Counted from the stretch's first letter, positions 1 through 7,395 are shown. The stretch is DNA of 9,798 nt from Bacteroidota bacterium (GCA_023459435.1 JAEWUL010000083.1:1-9798); one strand, 5' to 3'. Numbers and translations: made by a program. Notes: generated from the letters alone by a model not told the origin.

Positions 1-3000
1 TATTTGTCTCTTCTCTGGAAGCTGTAGCGTAATACATCTGAGAGATAGCATCGGCAAAAAGCAACGCTTTAAAAGTGGGAATGATAATCTTGAGCCAGTC
101 GGGTTGAAAGCCGGGTTGCAAATTAAAAATCGCATCAGGACTCCCCAGTCCAATCACCGGAACATTTTCATAACCGGCATTAGAGATCGCTCTTTTAATC
201 AGCGACAAATAATTGGTTGCTCTACACTGTCCTCCGGTTTGGGTGATTCCAATGGCCACATTATTCAGGTCATATCTTCCACTTTGTAGCCCTTTGATGA
301 TATCACCCACCACTAAAGTGGCCGGATAACAGATCTCATTATTGGCATATTTTAAGCCCAAATCAATAGAGGTTTGATCTGAAGGGGGCAAATTTTCAAA
401 GTTGTAACCAATTTGTTTGGCAAGTGTAGGTGCTAAAGGGGAATAAAAATCTGAAAACCAGGGAAATAAAATCGTTTTATACTGATCCTTCTTCTCAAAA
501 ATGGCTAATTGAGGTTTTTCAAATTCTATTTCTGAATAATCGATATCAACGTCCCTCATTTTCATTGATTCAACAAGAGATCTGAGTCGTAGTTTTATAG
601 AACCCGGACTAGAGATTTCATCAATTCTCACCCATGCGTAGGGAATCTGTTTCTGATTCACCAACTCTTTTATTTCACCCAAAATAATCGAATCGAGGCC
701 ACATCCAAAGGAATTGAGCTGCACCACAGCAATCGGAAGAGATTGTTCACTCACCCATTTCACTGCATGCAAAATCCGATTGGTATATTCCCACTGCGAA
801 ATGGTGAAATAAGAATCAAAACCCTCATGAGAGTATTCTAAAGTGATCTCCTCATTGATCACAAATGCGCCCATATCAGATAAAATATTGGAAACCTTTT
901 GGTGAATGAGTGGATCGGTATGGTAAGGATGGCCCGCCACCATCACAATCGGTTTATTCGATTTTTGGGCATGTAACAGAACCTCTTTATTGAAATGCAA
1001 CAGATCATTTTTAAATTGATCCTGTGCCAGGAGTGCTTTAGTAAATGCCTGATTTATCGCCTTCTGATTGACTCCCAATTGCTTCAAATAGGATTTACAA
1101 CTCCGTTTTAACAGTTTTTCATTGTTAAAATTGATGGGGATGGAGTCAATCTGAACATGATTATTGGAAATTTGTGCAGAACTACTCTTTAAAATTTCAG
1201 GATATCCCGTAACAACCGGACAATTGAAACTATTGGTACTATTTTGATATCTTTTTTTCTCATACACCACAATTGGAAGGAAAATCCGATCCACTTTTTT
1301 CTCAAAAAGGTTAATTATATGTCCATGAGATACTTTAGCCGGGAAACAGATATTATCTGACATCGCCCCACCAATCCCTTTTTTGTAGAGTTTCTGGGTA
1401 CTTTCATCAGATGTAATGACGTCAAAACCACATTCAGAAAATAGTGTCTTCCAGAAATGGTAGTTTTCGTACATATTAAGGATCATAGGTAAACCTATTT
1501 TCAGCTTCGTTTCGCTCTTTTGTGGTGTTGTATTTCTTTTATAGAGTTTCCATTTATGTTCAAAAATATTTTCCCCTTTTTCTGTTTCAACACTATTATT
1601 GGTATAGATTTTTTCACATTTATTACCGGCATAGCAAATTGCTCCATTTAAAAACAGGTATTCTGTAATCACGCAATGATTGGTGCACCCTTTACAAGTA
1701 ATACGCTCATTTTGAAGCAATTGATTCTCCTTAATGTTCTGAAATCCTATAAAACCTGATTGATGGATTAGATTTTGGTTTTGGGCAGCATAAATCGCAG
1801 AGCCATAAGCGCCCATTAATTCAGGGTAGTCAGAGATGGAGACTCTCTTTTCCGTAAGGATCTCCAGACTTCTCAGCACGGCATTATTTTTAAAGGTGCC
1901 TCCCTGAACGACGATTGAACTACCTAAAGAATCATAGGTTTGCAAACGCATCACTTTATTAAGGCAATTTTTAATAACAGAATAGGCCAAACCGGCAGAC
2001 AGATCAGCTACACTAGCGCCATCTCTAAGCGCTTGTTTCACTTTAGAATTCATAAAAACCGTACATCTGGAACCCAGATCATAAGGGGCGGAAGAATCAA
2101 TGGCCAAATCAGCAAATTGAGCAGCGGAATAACCTAGCGTATTGGCAAATCCTTCAATAAAAGTACCACACCCGGAAGAGCAGGCCTCATTGATTTCAAT
2201 ATTAGAGATCACCCCATTCTGAACAAAAATAGCTTTCATATCTTGCCCGCCAATGTCTAAAATAAAAGAGACATTTGGGTCCATTTGATGCGCTGCAATA
2301 GAGTGAGCCACTGTTTCCACAATTCCGAAATCTATCCCAAGACCTTTCTTAATCAAGTCCTCCCCGTAACCGGTAACAGCTGAGGATACAATCGGAATCG
2401 ACTGATAATCGAACTGATCCATCATTTTAATGAGTCCTTGAATAACGGTTCTTAAAGGATCCCCATTATTGTGCGCATAAAATTGATAAACTAATTCTCT
2501 ATTTTCGTTAAGAGCAACAATTTTAGTAGTTGTTGAACCGGAATCGATACCAATAAAGAGTTCTTTTGCGTTATTTATTTGATTGGTAGGTATACGAATG
2601 AGGTTTTTTTGATTATTCCATTGTTCAAAATCTGTTCTGTTTTCAAATAAAGAGATCAGATTATTATTTTGGGTATTGACCAGATTCTGTGATGAAATAG
2701 TTGCAATGAGTTGTTTTAATGAAGTTACAGGATGATTTTCAGGAATGGAGAAGGCAGTTCCGATAGCGACAAACAGTTCCCCATGATCTGGTAGAACAAT
2801 CTCATTCTTATTAATTTTCAAAACTTTAGCAAAAGAGGATCTTAGTTCAGGGATAAAAGAGAGTGGTCCGCCACACATTAAGATATGAGGTTTTAATAAG
2901 GAGCCTTTGGCTAAAGCATTCACTGTTTGATTCGCAACTGCTTCAAAAATGGAACTGGCGATATCTGCTGTTTCGATTTTGCGGCTGATCAGGTTTTGCA

Positions 3001-3511
3001 CATCTGTTTTAGCGAATACGCCACATCTGGAAGCAATGGGATATATTTTTGTAGATTGAGCTGCCAGATTATTCAGTTCATCAATAGAAAGATTAAGAAG
3101 TGCTGCCATTTGATCAATATAGGCACCAGTACCACCGGCACAATTCCCGTTCATTCTAAAATCAGGATTGGTAGTATGATCAAACAGAACAAGTTTAGCG
3201 TCTTCCCCACCAATATCGAGGAGTGTATTTACGGATGGATATTTATTTTTCAGTAAATTAGAAGCCGCAATAATCTCCTGAAAAAATAAAGAATTGGACT
3301 TTTCAGCAATTCCCATCCCGGCTGAACCGGTAAAAGCGATTTGGAATGGTTGGTTTTCAAATTTGGCATCTATTCTCGATAATAAAGAGATCAGAGTCTC
3401 TTTGACTAAAGTATTATGACGTAAATATTTTGAATAAAATAATTTTAAATCCTGATCAATTACAACACCTTTTATGGTAGTAGATCCGATATCAATTCCA
3501 ATCTTTAGCAT
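1..3511 (-). CDS. Fused acyl-CoA dehydratase activase / DUF2229 / 2-hydroxyacyl-CoA dehydratase-like protein, C-terminus off the window
   Basis: An open frame of 1170 codons starts at ATG 3509-3511 and leaves the left edge with no stop. Two BcrAD/BadFG-type ATPase domains lie in tandem. The first has GIDIGSTT (residues 5-12), DIGGED (from 99), NCAGGTG with Cys124, and SRCGVF with Cys163. The second has GIDSGSTTTK (321-330), DIGGQD (from 419), ACSSGCG with Cys444 and Cys448, and SRCTVF with Cys483. A cysteine group follows (606, 609, 613, 626, 632). Next come a DUF2229-like segment from about 665 (LNMYENYHFW, FPAKVSHGH) and an HGD-D-like region from about 850 to the edge (AGHPYHTDP, GGQCRATNY). 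In this family, activases use ATP hydrolysis and a [4Fe-4S] cluster to deliver a low-potential electron to a dehydratase Fe-S protein. Related fused proteins are roughly 1400 residues, so perhaps 200-250 are missing. The family assignment is firm, but the substrate is unknown and it may not be a dehydratase at all. Confidence 0.93.
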   Translation of the reverse strand, partial: MLKIGIDIGSTTIKGVVIDQDLKLFYSKYLRHNTLVKETLISLLSRIDAKFENQPFQIAFTGSAGMGIAEKSNSLFFQEIIAASNLLKNKYPSVNTLLDIGGEDAKLVLFDHTTNPDFRMNGNCAGGTGAYIDQMAALLNLSIDELNNLAAQSTKIYPIASRCGVFAKTDVQNLISRKIETADIASSIFEAVANQTVNALAKGSLLKPHILMCGGPLSFIPELRSSFAKVLKINKNEIVLPDHGELFVAIGTAFSIPENHPVTSLKQLIATISSQNLVNTQNNNLISLFENRTDFEQWNNQKNLIRIPTNQINNAKELFIGIDSGSTTTKIVALNENRELVYQFYAHNNGDPLRTVIQGLIKMMDQFDYQSIPIVSSAVTGYGEDLIKKGLGIDFGIVETVAHSIAAHQMDPNVSFILDIGGQDMKAIFVQNGVISNIEINEACSSGCGTFIEGFANTLGYSAAQFADLAIDSSAPYDLGSRCTVFMNSKVKQALRDGASVADLSAGLAYSVIKNCLNKVMRLQTYDSLGSSIVVQGGTFKNNAVLRSLEILTEKRVSISDYPELMGAYGSAIYAAQNQNLIHQSGFIGFQNIKENQLLQNERITCKGCTNHCVITEYLFLNGAICYAGNKCEKIYTNNSVETEKGENIFEHKWKLYKRNTTPQKSETKLKIGLPMILNMYENYHFWKTLFSECGFDVITSDESTQKLYKKGIGGAMSDNICFPAKVSHGHIINLFEKKVDRIFLPIVVYEKKRYQNSTNSFNCPVVTGYPEILKSSSAQISNNHVQIDSIPINFNNEKLLKRSCKSYLKQLGVNQKAINQAFTKALLAQDQFKNDLLHFNKEVLLHAQKSNKPIVMVAGHPYHTDPLIHQKVSNILSDMGAFVINEEITLEYSHEGFDSYFTISQWEYTNRILHAVKWVSEQSLPIAVVQLNSFGCGLDSIILGEIKELVNQKQIPYAWVRIDEISSPGSIKLRLRSLVESMKMRDVDIDYSEIEFEKPQLAIFEKKDQYKTILFPWFSDFYSPLAPTLAKQIGYNFENLPPSDQTSIDLGLKYANNEICYPATLVVGDIIKGLQSGRYDLNNVAIGITQTGGQCRATNYLSLIKRAISNAGYENVPVIGLGSPDAIFNLQPGFQPDWLKIIIPTFKALLFADAISQMYYATASREETN

Positions 3512-3547
3512 AAGTAAACATCATATAATTAACAAGTTGTAAAAGAT

Positions 3548-3581
3548 CAATAGTATAAATTTGGTGTGGCAAAGGTACAAA
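3548..3581 (-). promoter_or_regulatory. Possible promoter of the giant activase gene
   Basis: Reading leftward, TACTATTG (3555-3548) matches the Bacteroidetes -7 box TAnnTTTG at all but one base. A TTTG at 3581-3578 lies 22 bases upstream of it, and a second TTTG (3573-3570) lies 14 bases upstream. The predicted start is about 30 bases before ATG 3511. Because a terminator ends just upstream, the activase gene needs a promoter in this short interval. The match is imperfect and the TTTG falls in the terminator's T tract, so this is tentative. The rest of 3512-3578 shows nothing else. Confidence 0.35.
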
Positions 3582-3612
3582 AAAAGTGGCCTCAAATCTC
3601 TTCAAGGCCACT
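3579..3612 (-). terminator. Intrinsic terminator of the lipoprotein / Cys-rich protein unit
   Basis: On the minus strand, AGTGGCCT (3612-3605) and AGGCCACT (3592-3585) form a perfect 8-bp stem around a 12-base loop. A run of T residues follows directly (3584-3579). The hairpin begins 22 bases after the TAA of the Cys-rich gene (3635-3637). It has the standard layout of a rho-independent terminator, and it separates this unit from the activase gene downstream. There is no comparable T tract on the plus strand. Confidence 0.85.
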
Positions 3613-3634
3613 CCATTTTATCTTAAAACAATGA

Positions 3635-4345
3635 TTAAGAAACTTTAGCTTTGATTACTTTATCAGTAGCTTGACGTTCAGTCTCAATTCTTTGAACATC
3701 TTTTTCAATTTCGTCAATACGTTTCATTTTTTCTTCGTATTGAGCTTTAGTGATTTGTTTTTTCTTGTATTTCGTTTCAACAGCTGTACGGGCTTCTTGA
3801 ACTTTAGTTTTAGTATTTACTACTTTTTGATCAACCTCAGTAGCAACTTCTTTCACCACTTTTTCTTTTTCTACTTTATTTTTAGCAGCTTGAGCGCGTT
3901 GCTGTCCAAATTCGCGGCCTGTTTGGCCATCTTTACAATGTCCGTATGCGTTTCCTTTATGTTCACCATCTTTGCAACATTTATGATCCCCTTTTGGTTC
4001 ACCTTCTTTGCAACATTTATGATCTTTACCTTTATCGGCACATTTGTGATCCCCTTTGTGATCAGCACATTTATGATCTTTACCTTTATCAGCACATTTG
4101 TGATCCCCTTTGTGGTCGGCACAATTCTTCTTATCTTTTCCTTTATCGCAACAACCTTTTGCATCGGTTTTTCCTTTACAGTTATGGTCTCCTTTATGTT
4201 CAGCACATTTGTGATCAGTTGCTTTGGTTTCTTGTTTTACTTCAGTTTTAACAGATTTCTTTTTGTCTGTATTTTTAGCAGGAGTTTGTGCACTAATTGC
4301 AAAAGAAAGGAGTGCTGCCGTTGCCAGTAAAATAATTCTTTTCAT
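3635..4345 (-). CDS. Exported Cys/His/Lys-rich repeat protein with C-terminal coiled coil, function unknown
   Basis: This 236-residue protein begins with a clear Sec signal peptide (MKRIILLATAALLSFAISA, probable cut after residue 19). Residues 45-137 form a repeat region with 13 cysteines and 12 histidines. Cysteines fall every nine residues (47, 56, 65/66, 75, 84, 93, 102, 111/112), then at 123/124 and 137. The units read like CADHKGDHK alternating with CADKGKDHK. Residues from about 150 to 236 are charged, Lys/Glu-rich and predicted helical, suggesting a coiled coil. I do not recognise the family. The dense HxC pattern suggests binding of a soft or transition metal in the periplasm or at the cell surface; that is inference, not homology. 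The gene follows the small lipoprotein gene after 14 bases and ends at a strong terminator, so the two probably share a transcript. Low-complexity composition makes distant similarity searches unreliable. Confidence 0.85.
   Translation of the reverse strand: MKRIILLATAALLSFAISAQTPAKNTDKKKSVKTEVKQETKATDHKCAEHKGDHNCKGKTDAKGCCDKGKDKKNCADHKGDHKCADKGKDHKCADHKGDHKCADKGKDHKCCKEGEPKGDHKCCKDGEHKGNAYGHCKDGQTGREFGQQRAQAAKNKVEKEKVVKEVATEVDQKVVNTKTKVQEARTAVETKYKKKQITKAQYEEKMKRIDEIEKDVQRIETERQATDKVIKAKVS
4016..4123. repeat. Two tandem copies of a 54-bp unit inside the Cys-rich gene
   Basis: Copies at 4016-4069 and 4070-4123 are identical at 51 of 54 positions by direct comparison. The three differences are all A/G exchanges. 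Each copy encodes two nine-residue units (18 residues, ending in DHK), so the 54-bp unit is itself a doubled 27-bp element. The near-identity at DNA level suggests recent duplication, and copy number may vary between strains. Confidence 0.9.
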
Positions 4346-4359
4346 ATCAATTTTTGGTT

Positions 4360-4557
4360 TTATTCGTTAATAATAGTTTCTAATTCTTGATCTAAGTTGG
4401 TTACTTCTTCATTAAGTTCAATGTTTTTCTGTAAAGCTTGTTCAACATCAGCTTCTAAGGTAACAGGAGCAGTTGCTTCCACAGGAGTTTCCTCTTTTTT
4501 AGAATTGCATGACACAAGAACGCCAATTGCAAATAAAATGATGATTAATTTTTTCAT
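4360..4557 (-). CDS. Small lipoprotein (65 residues) with acidic helical tail
   Basis: Translation from ATG 4555-4557 gives a short lipoprotein: Lys-Lys after Met, a hydrophobic stretch, then the lipobox LVSC with Cys17 as the predicted lipidated residue. A Lys/Glu and Pro/Thr linker (about 20-35) follows. The last 30 residues are acidic, with hydrophobic residues spaced like a short coiled coil (DVEQALQ ... LDQELETI). The frame stays open back to 4638, but the longer version would place the promoter inside the gene and bury the signal peptide, so I reject it. The stop lies 14 bases before the Cys-rich gene, suggesting co-expression. The product presumably sits in the cell envelope. Small lipoproteins of this kind are common in Bacteroidetes and mostly uncharacterised; no function can be assigned. 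Confidence 0.8.
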   Translation of the reverse strand: MKKLIIILFAIGVLVSCNSKKEETPVEATAPVTLEADVEQALQKNIELNEEVTNLDQELETIINE

Positions 4558-4585
4558 GTTGTTATAATTTTTTAATAGTTTTTCT

Positions 4586-4605
4586 AATCCAATAATATTT
4601 GGATT
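4586..4605. promoter_or_regulatory. 20-bp palindrome at the predicted transcription start, candidate operator
   Basis: AATCCAA (4586-4592) and TTGGATT (4599-4605) are perfect 7-bp inverted arms around a 6-base AT spacer. The palindrome begins one base after the -7 box of the lipoprotein promoter and covers the likely transcription start. That position suits a repressor site better than an RNA hairpin. The regulator is not identified. Confidence 0.5.
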
Positions 4606-4606
4606 G

Positions 4607-4635
4607 CAAATATAGTCAAAAGTTAAATGTTCAAA
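4607..4635 (-). promoter_or_regulatory. Bacteroidetes-type promoter for the lipoprotein / Cys-rich unit
   Basis: On the minus strand, TTTG (4635-4632) is followed 17 bases later by TATATTTG (4614-4607), a perfect TAnnTTTG -7 box. The start is predicted near 4600, giving a leader of about 43 bases before ATG 4557. The promoter lies just downstream of the stop of the dehydrogenase-like gene (4653), so this unit can be expressed independently. Confidence 0.75.
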
Positions 4636-4652
4636 CAACGATATTTTGAATT

Positions 4653-5711
4653 TTATTTACTTTTAAGATTTTTTATGAAATCTTTGTTTTTTGAGGGGAT
4701 TGATTTAAAAAAATGTTCCATTTCCTTTTGGTTTTTCTTTCGATATGCATGATATGGTTCAGATTTGGAGAGTAATCGTTTTTTAATCAATTGACGTAAT
4801 GGTTTTGTAAGGAATCGTTTTAGTGGGGAGATGGAATGGGCGGTCTTAATGAAATAGGATTCAATGGAGTCGTTTCTAAAGTGCACTATTTTTTCAAGAT
4901 CTTCACCATCCATCATTTTCCCACAATGAAAATTCTTTTCAGCAAAGGCGTATTTTGGGAAATTAAAGCGGCCTAAACCGAACAATTCAAAAGATTTTTC
5001 AAGAAAATCTTTGTATGAGATACAACAGGTATCCCCACCCCCGAGATTGAATATTCTGAATTTCAGATCTTCTTCATGATTGATTGCATTCACAAATGCT
5101 CTGGCAGTATCTTCAGGGGTACAAATCTCAATACATGTTTCCAACGGCATATGAAACATCAGTTTAGAAATCTTATGATTTTTCATAATTGCAGTTAATC
5201 TAAAGATTGTCCATTTCAAATTTGATTTTTGGACAATGTCTTCTGCTTCTAATTTAGATTTACCATAAAAGTCACCATCACTAATATGAACCGGATCTTG
5301 AACGGAAATATTTGGATTTTCCACTCGATCTCCATATACAGAAACAGAAGAGCTATATAGGAAAAAGGCATTAGGGGATCCTTTCTCCATGTGTTGGATC
5401 AGATATTTAGTCCCTAGAACATTAACCTGATGAGTCCGTTCAGGATTGAGATCAGCTTTTGGTGGAATGATCGCTGCCGTATGAAAAACGATATCAATAT
5501 GATCCGGAATTTTATTGACATCTTCAATGGAAGAGATGTCTCCATGTATTAATTGTATTCTTTTCCCAAATTTCTGATAAAACTTTCTGCTTTTTGGGTG
5601 GATAAAATCAAAAATAAAAATCTCATATTCTGGCACAAAAACCAGAATTTTCAATATCTCCTGACCCACTGTACCTGAAGCACCGGTCAGCAATATTTTC
5701 TTCGTTTTCAT
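4653..5711 (-). CDS. NAD(P)-dependent epimerase/dehydratase-family protein (extended SDR)
   Basis: The 352-residue protein starts at ATG 5709-5711. The N-terminus carries the Rossmann dinucleotide motif GASGTVG (residues 10-16). The downstream HGD (57-59) and HTAA (77-80) motifs are typical of extended SDRs. The catalytic set is present: the YSSSVSVYG segment (119-127), then Tyr149 and Lys153 of YxxxK. A substrate-binding half follows, including NLGGGD (222-227). The last 55 residues or so (from about 297) are strongly basic and lack an SDR motif. The family covers sugar-nucleotide epimerases, hydroxysteroid dehydrogenases and reductases, and nothing here fixes the substrate. The open frame extends to a TTG at 5729, but that codon lies inside a palindrome and a -7-like box, so ATG 5711 is preferred. 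It follows the SulP gene after 43 bases and may be read from it or from its own weak promoter. Confidence 0.88.
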   Translation of the reverse strand: MKTKKILLTGASGTVGQEILKILVFVPEYEIFIFDFIHPKSRKFYQKFGKRIQLIHGDISSIEDVNKIPDHIDIVFHTAAIIPPKADLNPERTHQVNVLGTKYLIQHMEKGSPNAFFLYSSSVSVYGDRVENPNISVQDPVHISDGDFYGKSKLEAEDIVQKSNLKWTIFRLTAIMKNHKISKLMFHMPLETCIEICTPEDTARAFVNAINHEEDLKFRIFNLGGGDTCCISYKDFLEKSFELFGLGRFNFPKYAFAEKNFHCGKMMDGEDLEKIVHFRNDSIESYFIKTAHSISPLKRFLTKPLRQLIKKRLLSKSEPYHAYRKKNQKEMEHFFKSIPSKNKDFIKNLKSK

Positions 5712-5719
5712 ATCGTTGT

Positions 5720-5743
5720 TTTTTGGCAAAGATATGCCAAAAA
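5720..5743. promoter_or_regulatory. Inverted repeat with embedded -7-like box upstream of the epimerase-like gene
   Basis: TTTTTGGCA (5720-5728) and TGCCAAAAA (5735-5743) are perfect 9-bp arms around a 6-base spacer. On the minus strand the centre contains TATCTTTG (5734-5727), a perfect TAnnTTTG, but no TTTG lies 17-23 bases upstream of it. In neither direction does a T run of terminator type follow the hairpin. A regulator site upstream of ATG 5711 is the better reading, though a weak processing hairpin downstream of the SulP stop (5755) is possible. Confidence 0.45.
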
Positions 5744-5754
5744 TATGATATAAT

Positions 5755-7395
5755 CTAGATGCCGTACACCTCTTTTATAGCATCTGAAGTGCGGTCAAAT
5801 ATTTTGTTTTCAGTTAGTTTTTGTTTATAGAAAGATTCATCCTGAATCGCTTTCAAGATGAGATCATTTACACCGGAGAGATACACTGTTCCATTATTTG
5901 TTTTTAGAATCTCTACCAGTTCACCCAAATACTCAACACCGTCACTATCTGCATAAAAAGCATTCCTGAGCGATACAATCACAATTTTATTATTCACAAT
6001 TTTATTCACGGTTTCAATATGAGCCGGCATATTGATATAGGTTAGTGTTCCTGTAATTTTATAAACTACCAGTTCTGACTCCAGTTTATCTTTTTTGGTA
6101 ATGGCAGGGCTCAATAATGTTTCGACCAATTTGGCATCTTTCCAAAGAGTAACTTCTGTTGATCCATAAGAAACATGGTTGACGAATATCAATAAAGAGA
6201 TAAAACTACCCACTAAAAGAGCCGTAATTGGATCTTCAATTACCGTAATCACAGCAACGGTTGTTGTAATTGCAAAGGCAGCTTTCTCGTTATATATCAA
6301 TTTAATAAAGTGTTTCACTTCCGACATTCTAATCGCAACCACAAATAGAATGGCAGCGATAATCACCATCGGTAAAAATTTAAAGAATGTAAGAAGAAAC
6401 AGCACGATTACAGCTAATAAAACAGAACTTATGATCCCTGATATCCTGCCGGTTGCACCACTTTTTATATTCAATGCGGTTCTAGCCAAGGCAGCCGTTG
6501 CAGGGATTCCACCCATCAGTCCTGATCCAATATTGGCAATGGATAACCCTAAAACCTCTTTTGAACGGTTAAATGGAACTTTGGTCATCTGTTTTGCAAT
6601 CTGACCCGACAATAAAGTCTCTAAAATCCCAATAACAGCTACTGCAAAGGCTACAGACCATATTTGTTTAGTAAAGAAAACGGAGAGATCAAATTTGGAA
6701 TAAAAATTCTCAAAGAAAACCGGTTTTATATCAGGAAATTTATCTTGAAGAACAACCCAAGAGAAAGAAGATCCTGTTTTTTGGAGTATAATGGCACCAA
6801 TAATCCCTATAAAGGCAATCAGAATAGATCCGGGGAGTTTTTTAATTTTGGAGTCCCAAAGAAAGATAAAGAGGACACTTCCAATAAAGATTCCTAAAAT
6901 TGGCCATCTAATCTCTTTATAATGAGCGAATATGGCAATCATGGTATTAATGATGTTTTCTTCTTTTTTAACATCGGTAATCCCCAACATGGAATCCAAT
7001 TGTCCAAATGCAATCAGAAAAGCGACTCCTAAAGTGAATCCTTGTACAACACTTCTAGGAATAAAGATGATGTATTTATCAAATTTAAAAATATAAAATA
7101 TTAAAATGATGATCCCGGCTAAAATTGCAATAATCGGTAATACACTATATCCGTTGGTAATTGCAAATGAGACCAAAATCCCTGATAGAGCACCGGTTGG
7201 CCCAATGATATTAAAAGGACTTCCTCCGAATATGGCACCTATAAGACCGGCCCAGAATGCAGTGATAATCCCTTGTACAGGGGTTGCACCGGATGCAATG
7301 GCTAACGCTAACGACAAAGGGATGCTGATAAACGCAACGGTTAAGCCCGACTTCCAGTTTAATTGGAGTTGATTTTTAAGTAACTTAGTATCCAT
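5755..7395 (-). CDS. SulP-family inorganic anion transporter with STAS domain
   Basis: This 546-residue inner-membrane transporter starts at ATG 7393-7395. The N-terminal part has the SulP signature region PLSLALAIASGATP (26-39) followed by GPTGAL (65-70). Multiple hydrophobic segments run through to about residue 415. Residues 441-546 form a cytosolic STAS domain, with ADSDG at 482-486 where related domains have a D-S-S/T-G loop. SulP proteins move sulfate, bicarbonate, or dicarboxylates, usually with Na+ or H+. No carbonic anhydrase or sulfate-assimilation gene is adjacent, so the substrate cannot be chosen. Total length is normal for the family. The frame remains open to 7440, but that longer start overlaps the probable promoter and adds 15 residues not expected for the family. 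Expression is probably from the promoter at 7413-7441. Confidence 0.93.
   Translation of the reverse strand: MDTKLLKNQLQLNWKSGLTVAFISIPLSLALAIASGATPVQGIITAFWAGLIGAIFGGSPFNIIGPTGALSGILVSFAITNGYSVLPIIAILAGIIILIFYIFKFDKYIIFIPRSVVQGFTLGVAFLIAFGQLDSMLGITDVKKEENIINTMIAIFAHYKEIRWPILGIFIGSVLFIFLWDSKIKKLPGSILIAFIGIIGAIILQKTGSSFSWVVLQDKFPDIKPVFFENFYSKFDLSVFFTKQIWSVAFAVAVIGILETLLSGQIAKQMTKVPFNRSKEVLGLSIANIGSGLMGGIPATAALARTALNIKSGATGRISGIISSVLLAVIVLFLLTFFKFLPMVIIAAILFVVAIRMSEVKHFIKLIYNEKAAFAITTTVAVITVIEDPITALLVGSFISLLIFVNHVSYGSTEVTLWKDAKLVETLLSPAITKKDKLESELVVYKITGTLTYINMPAHIETVNKIVNNKIVIVSLRNAFYADSDGVEYLGELVEILKTNNGTVYLSGVNDLILKAIQDESFYKQKLTENKIFDRTSDAIKEVYGI

Noticed and set aside
2927..3256. Plus-strand open frame of 109 codons inside the giant activase gene
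   Set aside because: The minus frame here encodes conserved activase motifs (DIGGED, NCAGGTG, SRCGVF), so the plus frame is a shadow.
4016..4123. Direct repeats as a possible CRISPR array
   Set aside because: The copies abut with no spacers and translate in frame as protein repeats.
3671..4330. Long plus-strand open frame opposite the Cys-rich gene
   Set aside because: It is a low-complexity mirror of the repeat-rich gene (Phe/Ile-rich, no signal or domain) and lacks its own promoter. The minus frame has a signal peptide, promoter and terminator.
4634..5719. Shared 11-mer AACAACGATAT in inverted orientation at the two ends of the epimerase-like gene
   Set aside because: Matches of this length are expected by chance between two strands of a 10-kb window, and the surrounding bases differ.
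5720..5743. Sigma-54 promoter or SulP terminator at the TTGGCA/TGCCAA palindrome
   Set aside because: The GG-to-GC distance is one base short of the -24/-12 pattern, and the hairpin is followed by A residues, not T, in the direction of transcription.
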